Shown piece by piece: positions 12,650 to 26,205 of a stretch of DNA of 64,000 bases (its first letter is position 1; each line of letters opens with the position of its first letter). A program made the translations under genes and the position numbers. This DNA is from Bettongia penicillata ogilbyi (Eukaryota; Chordata; Mammalia; Diprotodontia; Potoroidae): NCBI GenBank assembly GCA_023548195.1, contig JAJHZJ010000335.1, forward strand, positions 3,279,020-3,343,019, read 5' to 3'. A model generated the notes under the pieces. The model saw only the letters and a list, made by a program, of their open reading frames with translations, was not told the origin of the DNA and did no database searches.

Positions 12650-15600
12650 AGCTTGAGTTATCCTTGTTTGTTTATGGAGATAGAAAAGTTTAGAAAATAT
12701 TTTACTCATAAGAGTTTTTGAGTTTGTTGTTGCAAGAATTCTTATTTTAGGCCAGTGCAAATTGGTTGTTGGTTGTATTAAATAGAGACTATTTTTTATT
12801 CTATTTTCTGCCCAATATGTCTCTGTGTTAATGTATTCAGTTCTTTGTGTGGATATAAATACATGCAAGCCTCATTTTAAGAATGACAATAATACTGCCT
12901 AGATTATCTAAAGATTAAACAATGACATGATGAAGGTTTTTCAGGAGCAAAAATAAATTTAGGATACATGTTTCAAGAAAATTGAAAAGTTTAGCCTCAG
13001 GAATGGAAGACTTCAGACAAACTACATAACAAATATGAGAAAACATTCCTACTCTAAAGAAGTTCTACATTAAATTTGAGAGGTGAAAATTTCAATGATG
13101 CTATCAAATTATAAAAATTAAGATTAAGTGAGGTGCTAAATGAACAGCCCTTTTGGAGAATTTTGGGAAGTAATCAATTATGAATAGCTCAAATGTGAAA
13201 AAATGCTTATTTTTTCCTTATTTATCTGTATATTCAGAAATGAAGCAATTTTGGGAATAGCACAGAAACATATTTAAGCTTGACAATTTGATATTTTTTT
13301 TATCCTTGGACTTTTTAAACAATGGACTAGGATGCCCTGAAAGGTGATGACTTACCTTTTGCCAAAGAACAGTTTTTAAAGGTTGAATGACTTCAAATAG
13401 AGAAGAAAATTGACAAGATTATTTTTACAAGTAAGGATTGGAATAGACCCCTACTATTTTTTCAAGTCATTGATTTAGTCTTGCATTTTCTTCCCATTCT
13501 TTATGTAATCTGATGAAAAATGTATCACTAGATCAATTAATAAAGTCAGGTACTTGATGTGTCATAGAAAACATCTGAAAATATTACATATAGTTCTGCA
13601 TAATTCCACTCTTAATTTTGGATGAACCTATGATACATTTTTCAGGCTCACCAAGATCATTTTGGCCAGGGATGCTGATCTACCCTGACTTGCTTTGATT
13701 AGATATCATAGAGGAAGAGTCCTTCTTTTTAGTTTCTGTAGTTGTTTAATGAAGCATTTAAGACACTTGTGGTGTCAGGGAAAAGACAACTAATTTTAGG
13801 AGTAGACTATTGTTATTGCAAGTCTCAGACATCCTTTCACTTCAAGGATTATGATCCCTCTAATATAGTCACATCCATGACAATAAAGATACATTCAAGA
13901 GAAAAATTTTTTTTACAAATGTTACTAATGCTAAGCTGTCTCTAAATATCTTCCCAGTTAACACTTTGGCTATTACAAAGGTCATATCATTCTGAGGGTA
14001 TACTCTCAGACTTGAAGAATCTTCCAAATCAGGAGAATATAAACACTGGCTTGGGAGACAATACTAGGCAAACTGCTTTCTCAAGGGTACTGTTGCCCAC
14101 CTGATAGACTTTTCTCTTACTCTACTGACTGACAATACAAGCAACTTTGACCAGTGCAGAACATAAACTTGAGTAACAATTGTTTTTATTGGTTAGCTGA
14201 AAATAGTTTTGAAGGAGGAGAGATGCTGATGCCCCCTCAATTCTATGGTACTTACATACTAGACAGTAAATAGTCTACCTTACTGATTATGAAACTACTA
14301 TGAAATGAGTTTCTTTTGAAAATTTCTTTTCATAGGAGAGTGAAGGAATTAAAGTAGGCATTGGACAAGGTTAATCTGGAAGGAAATTATGCTTAGGATT
14401 TTAATTTATATTTTTTCATACTCTTCAAAACATTGTGTCTTTATCAATAGGATCTTATTTGAAGAATTACAGTCATAAAGTACATGACACTGATTTGAAG
14501 ATCAAATTGAAATTTGATTCAAATATTCAAGTATTCAAATACCTACTTTTATGGTTTTATATGCAGCATGTTAATTAGAGGGTTAGCAATATAGGCTTTA
14601 TCAATATAATTTATTACCAGTACTTGACAAAAATGATGCCTAAAAGTTTACAAGCATAATTGGAATGCATAAAATAAACCCAGAGAATAAAAATATTGCC
14701 AAAATATGAAGTTTGTTTCAAAAAATGAAATAATAGCTGCATTTTTAATGCATGAAATTCACTGATATAGAAGTAAGAAAAAATGAGAATTTAGTGAAAT
14801 GCTTTAGTGAAGAAGTTTTATTATATGGTCATCTCTTGAAGAACATCAACCATGGATTCACATAAGAGAACTGGTTTAAAACCTACCGAGGGGGGATTAT
14901 TGTCTCTAGGATTCTATTATGACTTCAGGAATCCTTTTGTAAGACTGTAACTGAGTTCCAAGGGAAACATCCTTACTGACTTTGTATTTTGTGAGAACAT
15001 TTGACTAAAAAGACTATTATTACCAAGAGCAACAAGACTGTCAAAAGAAACAGATTGCTTTAGTTGGAGCAGTTATAAAATATTTTAACCCATAACTTCA
15101 AGATAAAGGAGTTTCTGACTGACATGGAACAATACCAGTGTCCATCAACTTTCAGATGCAAATCTGAGACCCAAAGCTCATAGAGTTTATGTTGAACATA
15201 GAACTATATAGACGAAATGATTTAAATGATTGAATAAAGATGAAAGTGATGTCATAACTATGTGGTGAAAATATATAACAAGGTGGTAAAAAGGATCAGA
15301 ATGATATGTATTTGAATTCTGACTTAGATAGACAAATGTGGGATGAATATTAATGCAGATTTCCTTTGAAAGTGACTGAATTTCAAGGCATCAGCTTCAA
15401 GAAAAGCAAATTGCATAATGAATGGAGGTCATCTGTTTTGTTTTTGTTTTTTTTAAGAAAGATTTCATCTTTACTGAAATCACAGTCATTTCATCAATAA
15501 CTCCAATATCAAGATAAATTCAGAAAAGATATTTTTTTCTATTGTATATGTTGACCAGATGAAGACAAATCAATAAGGATCATTTCATAGACCAATTAAT

Positions 15601-15750
15601 TTTTGTTTCAGAGAAAGTTTATGATCAAGGAACACATATGGAGAAATGATCATGGGTATGCTGACTGAGTTTCTTATAAAATATTTAAAGAAGATGTCTG
15701 AATTGGAAAGATGATAACTAGGTAGTAGAGATAAAATAAGATCTCTCAAA
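12650..15750. repeat. Duplicon block upstream of the V1R, A copy
   Basis: It lies upstream of the V1R pseudogene on the gene's own strand and matches 54780-57960, for example 13570-13930 against 55685-56040 and 15600-15760 against 57750-57900. No open frame is shared between the two copies, so conservation looks like simple duplication. No gene was found in it. Confidence 0.7.
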
Positions 15751-16189
15751 TGAAGGAATTACAAGATGAAATATAGCAGAATCCTAAACTCATTTTCATA
15801 TTGTGGATAAAAAGAAAATCTTGCCATAAGCAACATATAAAAGAATTGTTTTTAAAAAATGTTCATGGGAAATTGTTCCAATTAAAATAGAAATTCAATA
15901 ACATTGAGGCCCAGATGACTTCACAGTAAGAACAGAGAACTACTAAAAAAGAACTGTTTTGAGAATAGCAGACAATGTAAATTTTTAAAAAAAGCTGATA
16001 TTGTTTCAGACAGATGAACAACAACAGAGGCAGTAGATTTGCTGCTGACAACATAAGCTTTAATCAACCAAAGATTAAAAACTATAAACTTTGGAGACAT
16101 TGATTGTTAAACTTACCAAAACCATATGAATATTATCATATGCATATGTACTTTTATGCATATTTGTGAAGCATATATGAAAAATTATA

Positions 16190-16345
16190 TTCATATATAA
16201 TGAATACTTAGATATAATGAAGGGAAATAAGATAGGAAGAAAAGAAGGGAAGAATAACGGGAAAGAGGAAGGAAAGAAAGAAGGAGGAAAGAATAGAAGG
16301 AAAAAAGGAAAGAAATAAAAGAGAAAGGAAGGAAAGAAGCATTTA
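16190..16345. repeat. GGAA/GAAA-rich purine stretch
   Basis: A run of 'aaggaaagaaagaaggagga' type purines next to the MIR at 16345. It is low complexity and accounts for the serine/phenylalanine-rich reverse frame. Confidence 0.8.
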
Positions 16346-16560
16346 TTAAGTACCTGCTATGGGCCAGGACGTTTGCTAAGTAACCAACAACTCTGGGAAC
16401 TAAATTCATTGTTTTGTTTTGGTTTTTTTCACATTTTACAGTTGGGGAAACTGAGGGAGTAGAGACTGAGAGACTAGTCCAGGGTCACACAGCTATTAAA
16501 TGTTGTAACTTGGATTAGCATTCAAGTATTCTGCCTCCGGATCCAGTACTCCATCCACTG
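16345..16560 (-). repeat. MIR SINE
   Basis: This has 'catttattaagtacctgcta', 'ggggaaactgagggagtaga' and 'gggtcacacagctattaaat' in reverse MIR order. It is fuller than its orthologous copies at 680-862 and 58115-58265. Confidence 0.85.
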
Positions 16561-18592
16561 TTTCACATGGTGTGCTGTGGGAAGGGGAGACAGAGAGTCA
16601 TGAGGTGAGAGAGCTAAATAAAACTTTATAGGGAGAAAGTTTTATCCACTTTGTAAATTACCATTATTGTTGCTATTGTGAATGTTATTATTATTAAGTG
16701 ATGACAACAAATAGTATCCACTCAATGAATTATATTTAATTTCTAAATAATTGTATTTAATAAGGACAGGAATAATGGACAATCGATTAATTAAAAACAT
16801 ATTATAATAATAATCACATGTAAGAAAATATCCAAATATATTCCATCATTGTCTTAGAACTTGATATGAAAGTAGTCAAGGAAACATAGTCAGTAGCAAC
16901 TGGAAAGATGAGTGATCATCCTGTCTACATATAATGAAGGCCAATTTTCGAATTCTCCTTTATAACAGAATGGAAGATTGCACACTATAGGACTTCTTTC
17001 TTATGTAGGATGTGTGCCCCATTGCTGTCACATGAGTTCCTGAGGCCCTCCATTTTCCCTAAATCATTTCTGACTAGTTATCTAACTGCTGCTTATAGCC
17101 CTTCAAACACCGAAGTTTGTTCCATACAAATTACCTGAAATAGCCTTCTAATAAAGAGAACCAGCAAAGCATCCTTGGCTTCTATTTTTCTAGCCCAATT
17201 TCCTGTGTCTTGAGAAGATGACAGGGCAAAGTTCCAAATTCTGTTGGAAAGTTATTTCACAATGCAATGCGGGCCACTGCCAGTCATCTTGATCTATGTC
17301 TTGCCAGTGAAGTCTAGAGACTTTGGAGGATAGTCACAAAGTTTTAGATTGATCATGATTATATATGTGACAAAATATAAAAGAGTAAAAAAAGATGACC
17401 AAGGAAAGGTTATAGTAGAAAGGAATGAAAGGTCAAAGATTCTTCAGTGAGAGCACTTTCCAGTTTCACAATACAACCTACATTGGAATCAAATAGGCAT
17501 TGAATGCCATCACAGAAGGTATAAGGGTTGCACCAGGAATCAGAGAGCTCCTGGATTCAGACATGGTCCTCATTAACTGTGGTATTTGGGTCACTTGGAA
17601 AAAGTCCATGGTTCCAACCAGGTCTCAGTTCTCTCAGCTATCAAAGAATGGTTTTACATCAGCTGCTGCCTTCTTTTCTGCTCTGGATCTCGGCGTCTTA
17701 TAGACTAAACATTGTAGACTCTTAGAGGGACTCTGACACAGGGAGGGAGCTTGAGCTGGGGAACATTTGCCTTAATCCCCACAGGAATTCTTAGCCTACT
17801 GTCATGCACATCTTTCAAAGCCCTGCAAGCTGAATGAGGGAGGAGGCAAGCTTCAGGGTCTGAAGACAGCGAGAGTAGCAGCCAGTGCTGCTCATAGTGC
17901 TCTATCAATGCACCGTCACTCAGGACTCTGGAATGATCCAATGAGGTTGTTGGACAACTCATGGTGAATTTTCTAATACATTGAAATTGAATCAGAGATC
18001 GAATTCTTCTGTTGCTCTTTGGATTGAGTTAAGACTCAGGAGTTTCAGCTCCCTCCTCTGATGTAATAATAAAGTGACAAAATCAGGATGTTGGGCCTAC
18101 ACATATTCCCCTTAGCCTAGTTGGGGAGCACTTTTGGGAAAGGAGAGAGGCAGAGACACAAGACAAACTCTTAGGACAGGAAATATGCCCTTGCTGTATT
18201 TTAAGGACATAGTAATAACTTTTGAGTCTTATTCTACAAGATCCCTTCTGTATCTCAAGCACTGAAATAAGTAATTCCACTCTCTGAGAAGAGGTTTCTG
18301 GGAATCTTACCTCTGTCTCCAAGGCATAAATTTGTCACCTATGTGATCTGTGCTTCCAAAACAGTGGCTAGGGTTGAGTGTTTATGTATATGTGTGTTTG
18401 TTTTGTACATATGTATGTATATACACAAGTATATACAAGTATTTGTGTGCATGCATGTATATACACATTTATTTATACGTTGTTTTGATCATTATTTCAG
18501 TTTTAAAAAGTGATTGATATTCATTTTCACAGTACATCCTGAGTTCTCTTTTCTTCTTTTTCTATCTAGCTGTTAGAACTATGACTCTCTTT

Positions 18593-18593
18593 A

Positions 18594-18625
<32 letters not shown>

Positions 18626-18680
18626 CATGTGCACATGCATGTGTGGATATGTATACATATAGATAGATAGATACATATAT
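18593..18680. repeat. (GT)n and (GATA)n microsatellite
   Basis: 'gtgtgtgtgtgtgtgcatgt' is followed by 'gcacatgcatgtgtgg' and 'agatagatagataca'. Confidence 0.9.
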
Positions 18681-18989
18681 ACATACCATCTATAGCCTCT
18701 AGATATAGCCCGATTTTCTGCATATACATGTATAGATAAGACAGAAATAGAAAGAGATACAGACAGACAAATCATATAGATATTGATCATTTCTCAATTT
18801 TGGAGAATAATTCTGTTTCTGATATTATATGAGGTATTATATGAGTCAGCTAAATGACTCAGATTATATCTTTAAAAAGCAATTTTTATAGACAGCAATT
18901 TTTTCATTGTTTTTATACATTGCTTTGACCTATACTTACAATGCAATAATGAGTACTTCAGGGAAAAATACAGCTTCTAGAATTGTACT

Positions 18990-19905
18990 ATATCCTGACC
19001 TGAGAAGCTAATGAGTTTACCAGTTCTAAATATTGTGATAAATTGGTTCTGTTGGGCATTGATTAGTCTTATGTGCTACTTTGTAAACAGGCCAATTGCG
19101 TAACCTCTCTACAACTAGGTATAGTGTAGTTTTCTGTCTGTTTGCCTTCTTGCATATCTCATAAAGGCTAAGATTTCTTAACAGGACTATCTCATCTTGT
19201 TGAATTATCTGACAAAGAACATCAACATCATAGAAACACTAATTTCTTTAATCATTTCTCTTGGCTGGTGATATAGCTTGTTGGTAAGTTTCTTTCAATT
19301 TATCTCAGTTAATAGGTAGGTTGGTCATGAGGAGAGTCTCTGTGACCTCAAAGACCCAAATACATAGGTCAAAACGTAGCTGTGGTTTTAGTTCAACAAG
19401 CTGTATGTAGGGTATAAAACCATTGACATAATTCCCAGTGGAATTTTACATATAGATCAGAAAATCACATGTTGGATGCAGTGCAAGTCTTCGACTGGTT
19501 TCAGGGTCCTTAACATATTTTATAGAGTTTGTTGACAGCCTTCCAGTTACAGATCACTTGTAGATAACAGATGCTAGAGACAAAATCTCTTTCAGCATTA
19601 TATTTTGAAAGTCTGTACCTTGATCTGAATTGGTCCTTAAAAGACAAAGACAAAGAAATACCATACCCTTAATTATTTGGAAAATGCATAAGCATTTAGG
19701 TTCCTTGTTGGATGCTCAAATATACTAAGTAATATGATCCATCAGTATATGACTTCTTTTTGTTTCATTTCAGAAAAAGGAAAACAATGCAGACAAGTCT
19801 GAAAAAGTATGCTAACACTTATGTTGTTTAAAAATCAGCTTGAGTCAGTAATGCTTTTCTTTGCACAGAAAAAGCATAACATTCCACATCTAAGTGATAT
19901 CCTTG
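18990..19905 (-). pseudogene. Fossil Ty3/gypsy-type integrase (unit B copy, truncated)
   Basis: It parallels 8160-9100 of unit A. The C-terminal part is at about 19060-19160 (frame with YTIPSCREVTQLACLQ, matching VVERLSNLPVY of A). A trace of the catalytic core is at 19690-19790 (MDHITYY near the usual DHFT motif). The HHCC end is missing because a HAL1 3' fragment starts at about 19906, and the homology does not clearly resume after 21230. Stops and frameshifts are frequent. Assigned mainly through alignment with the other two copies. Confidence 0.5.
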
Positions 19906-20250
19906 GCCTCATTGGTCAAATTCCAGAGTTCCCTGGTCAAGGAGAAAATATTGCAAAAAGCTAGAAAGAAATAATTCTAATATTGTGATTGTGGAAATAC
20001 AATCACAATAACACAGGACCTGGCAGCTTCTATGTTAAGGAATTGAAGGACTTGGAATATGATATTCCAAGAGTCAAAGGAACTGGGATTAAAACCAAGA
20101 ATCACCTACCCAGTAAAACTGTGTATAATACTTCATGGGAAAAAAATGGTCATTCAGTGATGTAAAGAACTTTCAAGCATTCTTGAGCAAAAGAACAGAA
20201 TTGAATAGAATGCTTCAAGAGAAGCCTTGAAAGGTAAACAAGAAAGAGGT
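19906..20250 (+). pseudogene. HAL1 ORF1 C-terminal fragment
   Basis: The reading parallels residues about 261-365 of the intact ORF1 at 47143-48246, with parts resembling KEKILQAARKK and KPRITYPAKL. Several stops and frameshifts occur, one at 'aaggaattgaaggacttgg', where the intact copy reads through. It is the RNA-binding C-terminal domain region of an L1 ORF1-type chaperone and is dead here. Confidence 0.75.
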
Positions 20251-20355
20251 ATCACAAAGGACTTTCTAAAGTTGAAGTGTTGACATTCTCACATGGTAAG
20301 ATAATATTTGTAACCCTTGAGACTTTTCTCAGGTTTTGGGTAGTTGGAGAATTTA

Positions 20356-20385
20356 TACACACACAGACACACACACACACACACA
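20356..20385. repeat. (CA)n microsatellite inside HAL1
   Basis: This short CA run occupies the same internal place as the CA-rich tracts at 29500-29560, 48378-48430 and 53746-53800, so it belongs to the HAL1 body. Confidence 0.9.
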
Positions 20386-21349
20386 GCACAGCACAGGGTG
20401 GGTTGAAAAAGAAGGGATCATATCTAATAAAAAATAAGAAATTAAGGAGTGAGAGAAGAATATATTGGGAGGACAAAGGGAGAAATGGAATGGGACAACT
20501 TATCTGTTATAAAAGATGCAAGAAAAAGTTTTGTCAATGGAGGGTGAAGGGAGGGAGATGTGAGGGGTAAAGTGAAGCTTACTCTCATCACATTTGGCTC
20601 AAGGAAAGAATAACATGCACACTCGATTTGTGTATGAAAACCTCTCTTACGTTACAGGAAAGTAGGGGAGAATGGCATAAGCAGAGTGGGGGAGATGATG
20701 AAAGGGAGGGCAAATGGGAGGAGGGTCAAATTAGAAGTAAACACTCTTGGGGAGGAACAAGGTCAAAAGAGAGAAGAGAAGAAATAGGGGGCAACGTAGT
20801 ATGGAGGGAAATATAGTTAGTATTACACAACATGACTATTATGGAAGTAATTTGCAAAACTATACATGTATAACCTATATTGAATTGCTGGCCTTCTCAG
20901 GGGGTATGGGTGGAGAGGGAGGTAGGAAGGGAAGTTGGAACCCAAAGTTTTAGGAAGAAATGTTGAGAATTGTTTTTACATACTACTGGAAAATAAGAAA
21001 TACAGGTGATGGGGTATAGAAATTTATCTTGCCCTGCAAGACAAGAGAGAAGATGAGGATAAGGGAAAGGAAGGATGTTAGAAGGGAGGGTACATTGGAA
21101 TAGGGGTAATCAGAATGTTTGGTGTTTTGGGGTGGGGGAGGGGAGAGGTGGGGAGAAAATTTGGAACTCATACTTTTGTGGAAATGAATGTTGAAAACTA
21201 AAAATAGATAAATAATCATTAATAAAGGAAATACTACAGTCATTGCTAAGGTATGTTATAACTGATACACAAATATGCATAGATGATGAAACTGTAAGGA
21301 TTTCATACTCCTAACTTAGGCAGTTCTGTCTATAAAAGCACACATCATA

Positions 21350-23240
21350 ATATTTTGTAGCTTAAATGGAACCAAAATGACATTACTTTGTCAAGGTTTA
21401 ACTGGGACTGATAAGACTAACACTACCTTGGGAGGCTCTTCCACCAGCTCATCACAAATAGTCTATATTTTCATTTGAAATAGAGACATTTCTAAATTTC
21501 TGTATTCCATAGTGCTTTTGAGCTATTGTAGCTCTGCATTATTTATAGAGCACAGCACCTTCTTTCATCCAGGTACTCCAGGAGAGGTGATATTTTGTCA
21601 GTGTCTCTCAAATCCCATATTCTATTATGAAATTCTTCGGAGACACCTTGAAATTGTCCTTGTATTGCTTCTTCAGATTTCTTTGTTAGTGAGTACTTTG
21701 TATACTCACTAACATAGTTATAAATAGTCTTTTATTTGCTATAAAAAGTCTTTTAGGCAAAAATACATTTGGAGTTTGAACAATGTGACCAGTCTATCAG
21801 CATTGTGCTCTCTGTGGTATGTTTTGAATCCTTGGAAGTTCAGCTTGAGATAGGACCACAATGTCCTATACCTTATCATGCTAGGTGATCTTCAAAATTA
21901 TCCTAAGATAATTTCAATGGAGATGATTCCTTTCACTGGCCTACCACTGGTATACCATTCAGATTCCACAGATACACAGCAATGAGGCAACCTTTTCTAC
22001 CACCACACTTTCCTTCAGAGAAATCCACTGTGCTAGTTCTGGTAGAGTGTTTATCAACCTCATCATTTATATGTACATTACTAGAAGGAAAACTGACAAG
22101 GTCAGTGAACTTATCCATGAAATGCAAATCTCTCCTTTTGCTGTAACTGATGGTTCCACATATGAATGGGGTCAAGCTGACTGGAGGAGAACCCATTTGT
22201 TTGTTCATTGTCAGGTCAGAATTATCACAAGCAATAGAGAATTAATCCATACTATGTTACATCTCAACCTCACACATAGCATCGAATGTTCAAACATCAC
22301 TGATCAAAAACTCTTCTACTTTAATCTTGGCTATATAATTTACTTCATGTATAGTAGCTGAACTTGATGTTGTTTTCATCCTTATTGAAGCTTTCTGACA
22401 ATATCAGGTGAAAAAGTAGGGAAGTAAGTACAAAGCCCTGCTTCACCCATTGGTGACTGGCAAAGTGCTAGAGTATCCTCCATCATGTGTACAAGCATGC
22501 CATCAAGGAAATGGTCTACAATATAGATGAACTTCTCCAGGCAACTAAATTTTTGTCATATTCTTCCACTAGCCTCAGGACTGACAGTATCAAGAGCTTT
22601 GGTCAGATTGATGAAAGTTGTATACTTTTCTGTTCAGCTGCTAGCTTTTCTCCTAGAGTTGTTGTCCAGTAAATATCATATCAGCTGTTTCTTGGCCTTT
22701 TCTGGAACCACATTGGCTCTTAACTGATGATCATCTTCCAAGTGAATGAAAAGCTTAATGAGGAGGTGGCAAGAATCTTGCTGACAATGACTAAGAAAGA
22801 AGACCTATGATTGTCACAATACAATCTATTTTTTTTTCCTTTATAGAGAGGGACAATGGAGGTATCCTTGAACTCCTGGGGGGTAACCTACTTTTGCCAT
22901 GTGTCCTGGAAAATTTCAATCAGCTTTTGTATGAGCAGTTAACCCTTAGCTTTTAAATCTCAGATGGAATAGAATCAGCACTACATGCTTTAGCGTATGA
23001 GAAGAGCCTAATAGATTCCTCTTCTTGAGATGGAAGTTCCATTAGAAAGATATTTACTTCAACCTCAGTGGCTTGAGCATTGCTTTATGATGATCTATTA
23101 TGAAGGCTATAAAAGTGTTTCGCTCATTGCTCTAGGATCACTAATCCATGCCACATCATCAGTGAAGAGTAGTTGAGATATATCATCGGTCTTTAGTCTA
23201 AAATGCCTTCAATGCACAACAAGAGTATTTTAGATTATTG
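21350..23240 (-). mobile_element. RTE-like LINE ORF2 fragment, antisense (decayed)
   Basis: On the minus strand, pieces of a non-LTR reverse transcriptase can be read in order. VTPQEFKDTSIVPL is near 22860-22900, VSKILATSSLS near 22755-22790, and FINLTKALDTV near 22575-22615. The last two resemble the AGKILA and DLTKAFDTV blocks of RTE-type LINEs known from marsupials. Frameshifts and stops are common. The clade is assigned from memory of the motifs, so treat it as probable. Confidence 0.6.
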
Positions 23241-23289
23241 TTAACAGTATAAAATTGAATTTCATCTACATTTATTTACTGAGCCAAGA

Positions 23290-23765
23290 GTCCTGCATTT
23301 CCTCTAAGTTCCCCTTACATTTACTTTGATAGAAGTAAATAATTCCTTCTAAGAGGTATATGAACTACATTACTGGTAAACCCTGTGCAATTCATCAAAC
23401 TGCTTGTTCAAAGATGCAAGGTTGAGATAACTAGTGAGTTACATTAAGAGTAATGGGTCTCATGGATGAGTGGTTTCCAATGGATTAAGTTGACAGCATG
23501 ACTGGAGAGGGTATAGCATTAGTAAAACAGGATCTGCTGGATTAAAATCGATGCTTCCACTGGAAATGCTGGGGTCATTTCCATTCATCTTCAAGTATGA
23601 CAGAAGATAGGATGAAGAAGGTATTACCTCGTAGAGACAACGAGAAGTTAGGCAACCATAAGTTTGTAAACCTGAGTACAAGTATTTGCCATTATTTCAA
23701 GATGTACCCTATTGGCTGTCATTACCTTTACCTTTATCCTCTTTCCTTATAATTGAATAAGAGAA
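23290..23765. repeat. Repeat block E, copy 1
   Basis: It is similar to 62230-62720 and 63430-63970. Shared text includes 'cttcaagtatgacagaagat' against 'cctcaggtatggaaggaaat' and 'agtaaaacaggatctgctgg' against 'agtagatcaggatctctttg'. On the minus strand, 23460-23681 gives a 73-codon frame related to the 91-codon frame in copy 3. Identity unknown. Confidence 0.5.
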
Positions 23766-23784
23766 GACATAATATCACTATTCT

Positions 23785-25173
23785 TTGTTTTTATTATTAT
23801 TTTATTTCTTCTCAGTGCTCTACAATCACTACCACATATCATAGATTTTTCCTCCCCCCCCCCACCTCCCGACACTCTCCCCAAGATGGCATACAGCCAT
23901 TCTACAGATAGGTTCTACACATACATTCCCATTAAATACATTTCACCTTAGTCATGCTGCATAGAAGAATTAAAATGAATGGAAGAAATCATAAAACCAA
24001 CAAAAACATGATACCAAAGAAAATGATAGGCTTCATTCTGCAATCGAATTCCATATTTCTTTCCTTGGATGTGGAAGGCACTTTGCCTTGAGAGATCATT
24101 GGGAATTATTTCGGTCCTTGCATTGCAATGAAGTTCTAAGTCTACCAGAAAAATTCCTCTCACACTGTGGTTGTTATTGTGTACAAAGTCCTCCTGGTTC
24201 TGCTCCTTTCCCTCAGCATCAGTTCATGTAAGACTTTCCAGGCCTCTCTGAAGTCTTCCTGTTCATCATTTCTTATACCACAATAGTATCACCTTGCATT
24301 CAAATAACACAACTTATTCAGCCATTCCCCAATGGTTAGGCATACCCTAGATTTCCAGTTTTTGGCAAGCACAAAGAGAGCTCCTATAAATATTTTTGTA
24401 CATGTGGGACCTTTACCCAGTATTGCTAGGTCAAATGGTATGTACATTTTTGTAGCCCTTTGGGCTATACAGTCTCAATGCTGAACTGTTTGTTATTTGT
24501 TTGGTCCTTGTCCCCATAGAAAGGTTCTAAGGCCTTTTCTTCTTTGCTTCTTACTCCTGATAGTAACCTTTTTCCTGACTTTTAAAGTAGTCCTCTACAT
24601 ATGTGGCACAGGGAACTCTGTTCCACAGTTCTTGTCCCTAACCTTGAGGGTTTGTGTGTTGTGGCCTCTGGTTCTTTCAGCTAGCATCTAACATGCTGCA
24701 GCTTATCTGGTGCTAAGCCAGTTGGTATTTGAAAGTAAAGGTCAGGTGAGGTATTTTTGGGTTTTCCCCACAGTTACCCTGGAACTAGCTTGTTATGTCT
24801 GGGGAAGGGGTGGTTTGGATGCTGGGGGTTCATCTGCTTAGGTAGAGCATAGCAAGCTCAGGTTTCTGTGCCAGTGTTTCCTGATTCCTCTGGGGTGCTG
24901 AGGCATGCCAGGGGTCCTGATGTTGGCAGTTACTGGCTTCTCCTCCCTGGGGTTCAGGATGTTCTCCTGGTTATTTGAGATGGTTCTGTCTGGGCCACAG
25001 CAAGAGGACTCCTTAGCGATCTTTCTAGCTTCACAGGTTGAGAGTGTATTTACCCCTCCTGCTGCTCCCACTGTTCCAGGGTTTTTCCCTGGAGAGATAT
25101 TCTTTGGGCTTGTCAAGGTCAACAAGGTAAGGGAGATATCAATTACCCATCTCCCCACCATCTTGGCTCCCTG
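23785..25173 (-). mobile_element. Internally deleted antisense LINE (3' end joined to 5' end)
   Basis: The left part (23785 to about 24470) is an L1 3' UTR in reverse, with the block 'tctacaatcactaccacata' and the 'cagccattccccaatggtta' end of ORF2. The right part (about 24480-25173) matches the 5' region at 31720-32370, including the text 'ttgtgtgttgtggcctctgg', and ends in 'ccatcttggctcc', the reverse of the LINE 5' end 'ggagccaagatgg'. Nearly all of ORF1 and ORF2 is missing between them. No clear target-site duplication was seen. Confidence 0.7.
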
Positions 25174-26205
25174 AAACTGGAAAACCAACAGGAGACACTG
25201 TTGATAGAGTTCCACATGCTTACTTTTAAAAACTTGTAGCCTATTTATCTATAAAACAGCATCCCAGATTCCCTTTGCTTTTTTTTATTTGTGCTATTAC
25301 TTAGCCCAGTCATGTACAAGGGCTTAAAAAATTTATTAGCAGATTGAAAAGCCAACAGACAACTAAGCAAAGCACTTTTGGAAGCTCTGACTGTGAGCTC
25401 TTTCCACAAGTGACTCCCCAGAAACTGATAATTATCAGTTTAAAGACCCTCAGTAGACTGATGCTGCAGAATAAAATGCCTCAGAAAACTCTCTATACCT
25501 AAAACACCAGTTTATACCTAATGTGTTCCAGAAAATTTTCACATACACAAACCTCAGTGATCTAGGGGATTCCTTGTAAGAGAAATATCATGGTATTGGA
25601 AAATGACAAATGGATAAAAATTGGATTGATGGAACTTCTATATCCAGCACGAATATTTATGCTATGCAAACAAAGGAGGAAACTCTTCTCTAGAATTCCA
25701 TTGCTAAACTGGACATGAAAAATGATCTGCAGGATTGCGTGGTGACAAACTATCCCTTATTTGACTTGGACAAAAAAATACTGGTAACATAGGAAAGACA
25801 ATCTGAGGGAAACACTTGGATATGGACATTAAGACTACTCAAAATGCAGAGATTTCTAAGAGGGATTTCACATTCATTTCATTGGCAATAGGAGCAAAAA
25901 TAACTTTTTTCCTGTTCAATGGCTTCATACATTTCAGTTTAAAAAGTTCTTTCTAAATTGTGTGAAAGAAATTAGGTATAGAAAAATATTTGACACTATA
26001 CAGCAAGATAATCCAGGGAGAAGTGTAGTCACTGCTTGCCTCCTCTGTGCTCTGATCTTTACCTAACAATGGTTCCTAGTCCTCTCGGTGCAAATGTTAG
26101 AGCTTTTCTTCTTTATTATACAACTGTGAGGAGGGACCCTGTTCTTTTTGATTTATCGTCAGTGATCCTCTGTACACTGAAACTGTGACCTAGAACTGTG
26201 TATGG
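25174..26205. other. Unassigned intergenic sequence
   Basis: About 1 kb of AT-rich sequence between two LINE remnants. I see no open frame above 60 codons, no recognised repeat and no clear match elsewhere in the window. Confidence 0.5.

Larger units (their letters stand above)
1..15750. repeat. V1R duplicon, unit A (most complete copy)
   Basis: Long stretches recur in the same order and orientation elsewhere in the window. The start (about 1-960) matches 15755-16720 and 57930-58440. The block 2100-3300 matches 17440-18360 and 60200-61400. The block 5820-9400 matches 40910-45420 in part. The V1R block 10820-12650 matches 49500-51730 plus 54680-54780. The tail 12650-15750 matches 54780-57960. 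Similarity is obvious by eye but broken by many small indels, so the duplications are old. The period from A to B is about 15.75 kb. No intact host gene was found. Stretches not listed separately (such as 863-2200, 2350-3760 and 12650-15750) hold only decayed duplicon sequence. Confidence 0.75.
15751..19905. repeat. V1R duplicon, unit B (truncated, no V1R)
   Basis: It starts with the same sequence as position 1 of the window ('acaagatgaaatatagcag' against 'acaaggtgaaatacagcaa'). It follows A to about 3070 (B 18370), then jumps to sequence matching A from about 7200, so roughly 4 kb of A is absent here. It ends in the integrase fossil, broken by a HAL1 fragment at 19906. No V1R remains. Confidence 0.7.
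19906..21230 (+). mobile_element. 5'-truncated HAL1 (half-LINE), sense
   Basis: It begins inside ORF1, in the segment matching NIVAKFQNSQ of the full-length copies, and runs to the HAL1 3' end ('aaaatttggaactcatactt', then 'gtggaaatgaatgttgaaaa'). The internal (CA)n, the purine-rich 3' UTR and the 'cctatattgaattgct' block are all in HAL1 order. It is clearly more diverged than the three full-length copies. No convincing target-site duplication was seen. Confidence 0.8.

Noticed and set aside
22047..22361. 104-codon plus-strand frame
   Set aside because: It lies on the antisense strand of the RTE-like LINE and shows no domain.
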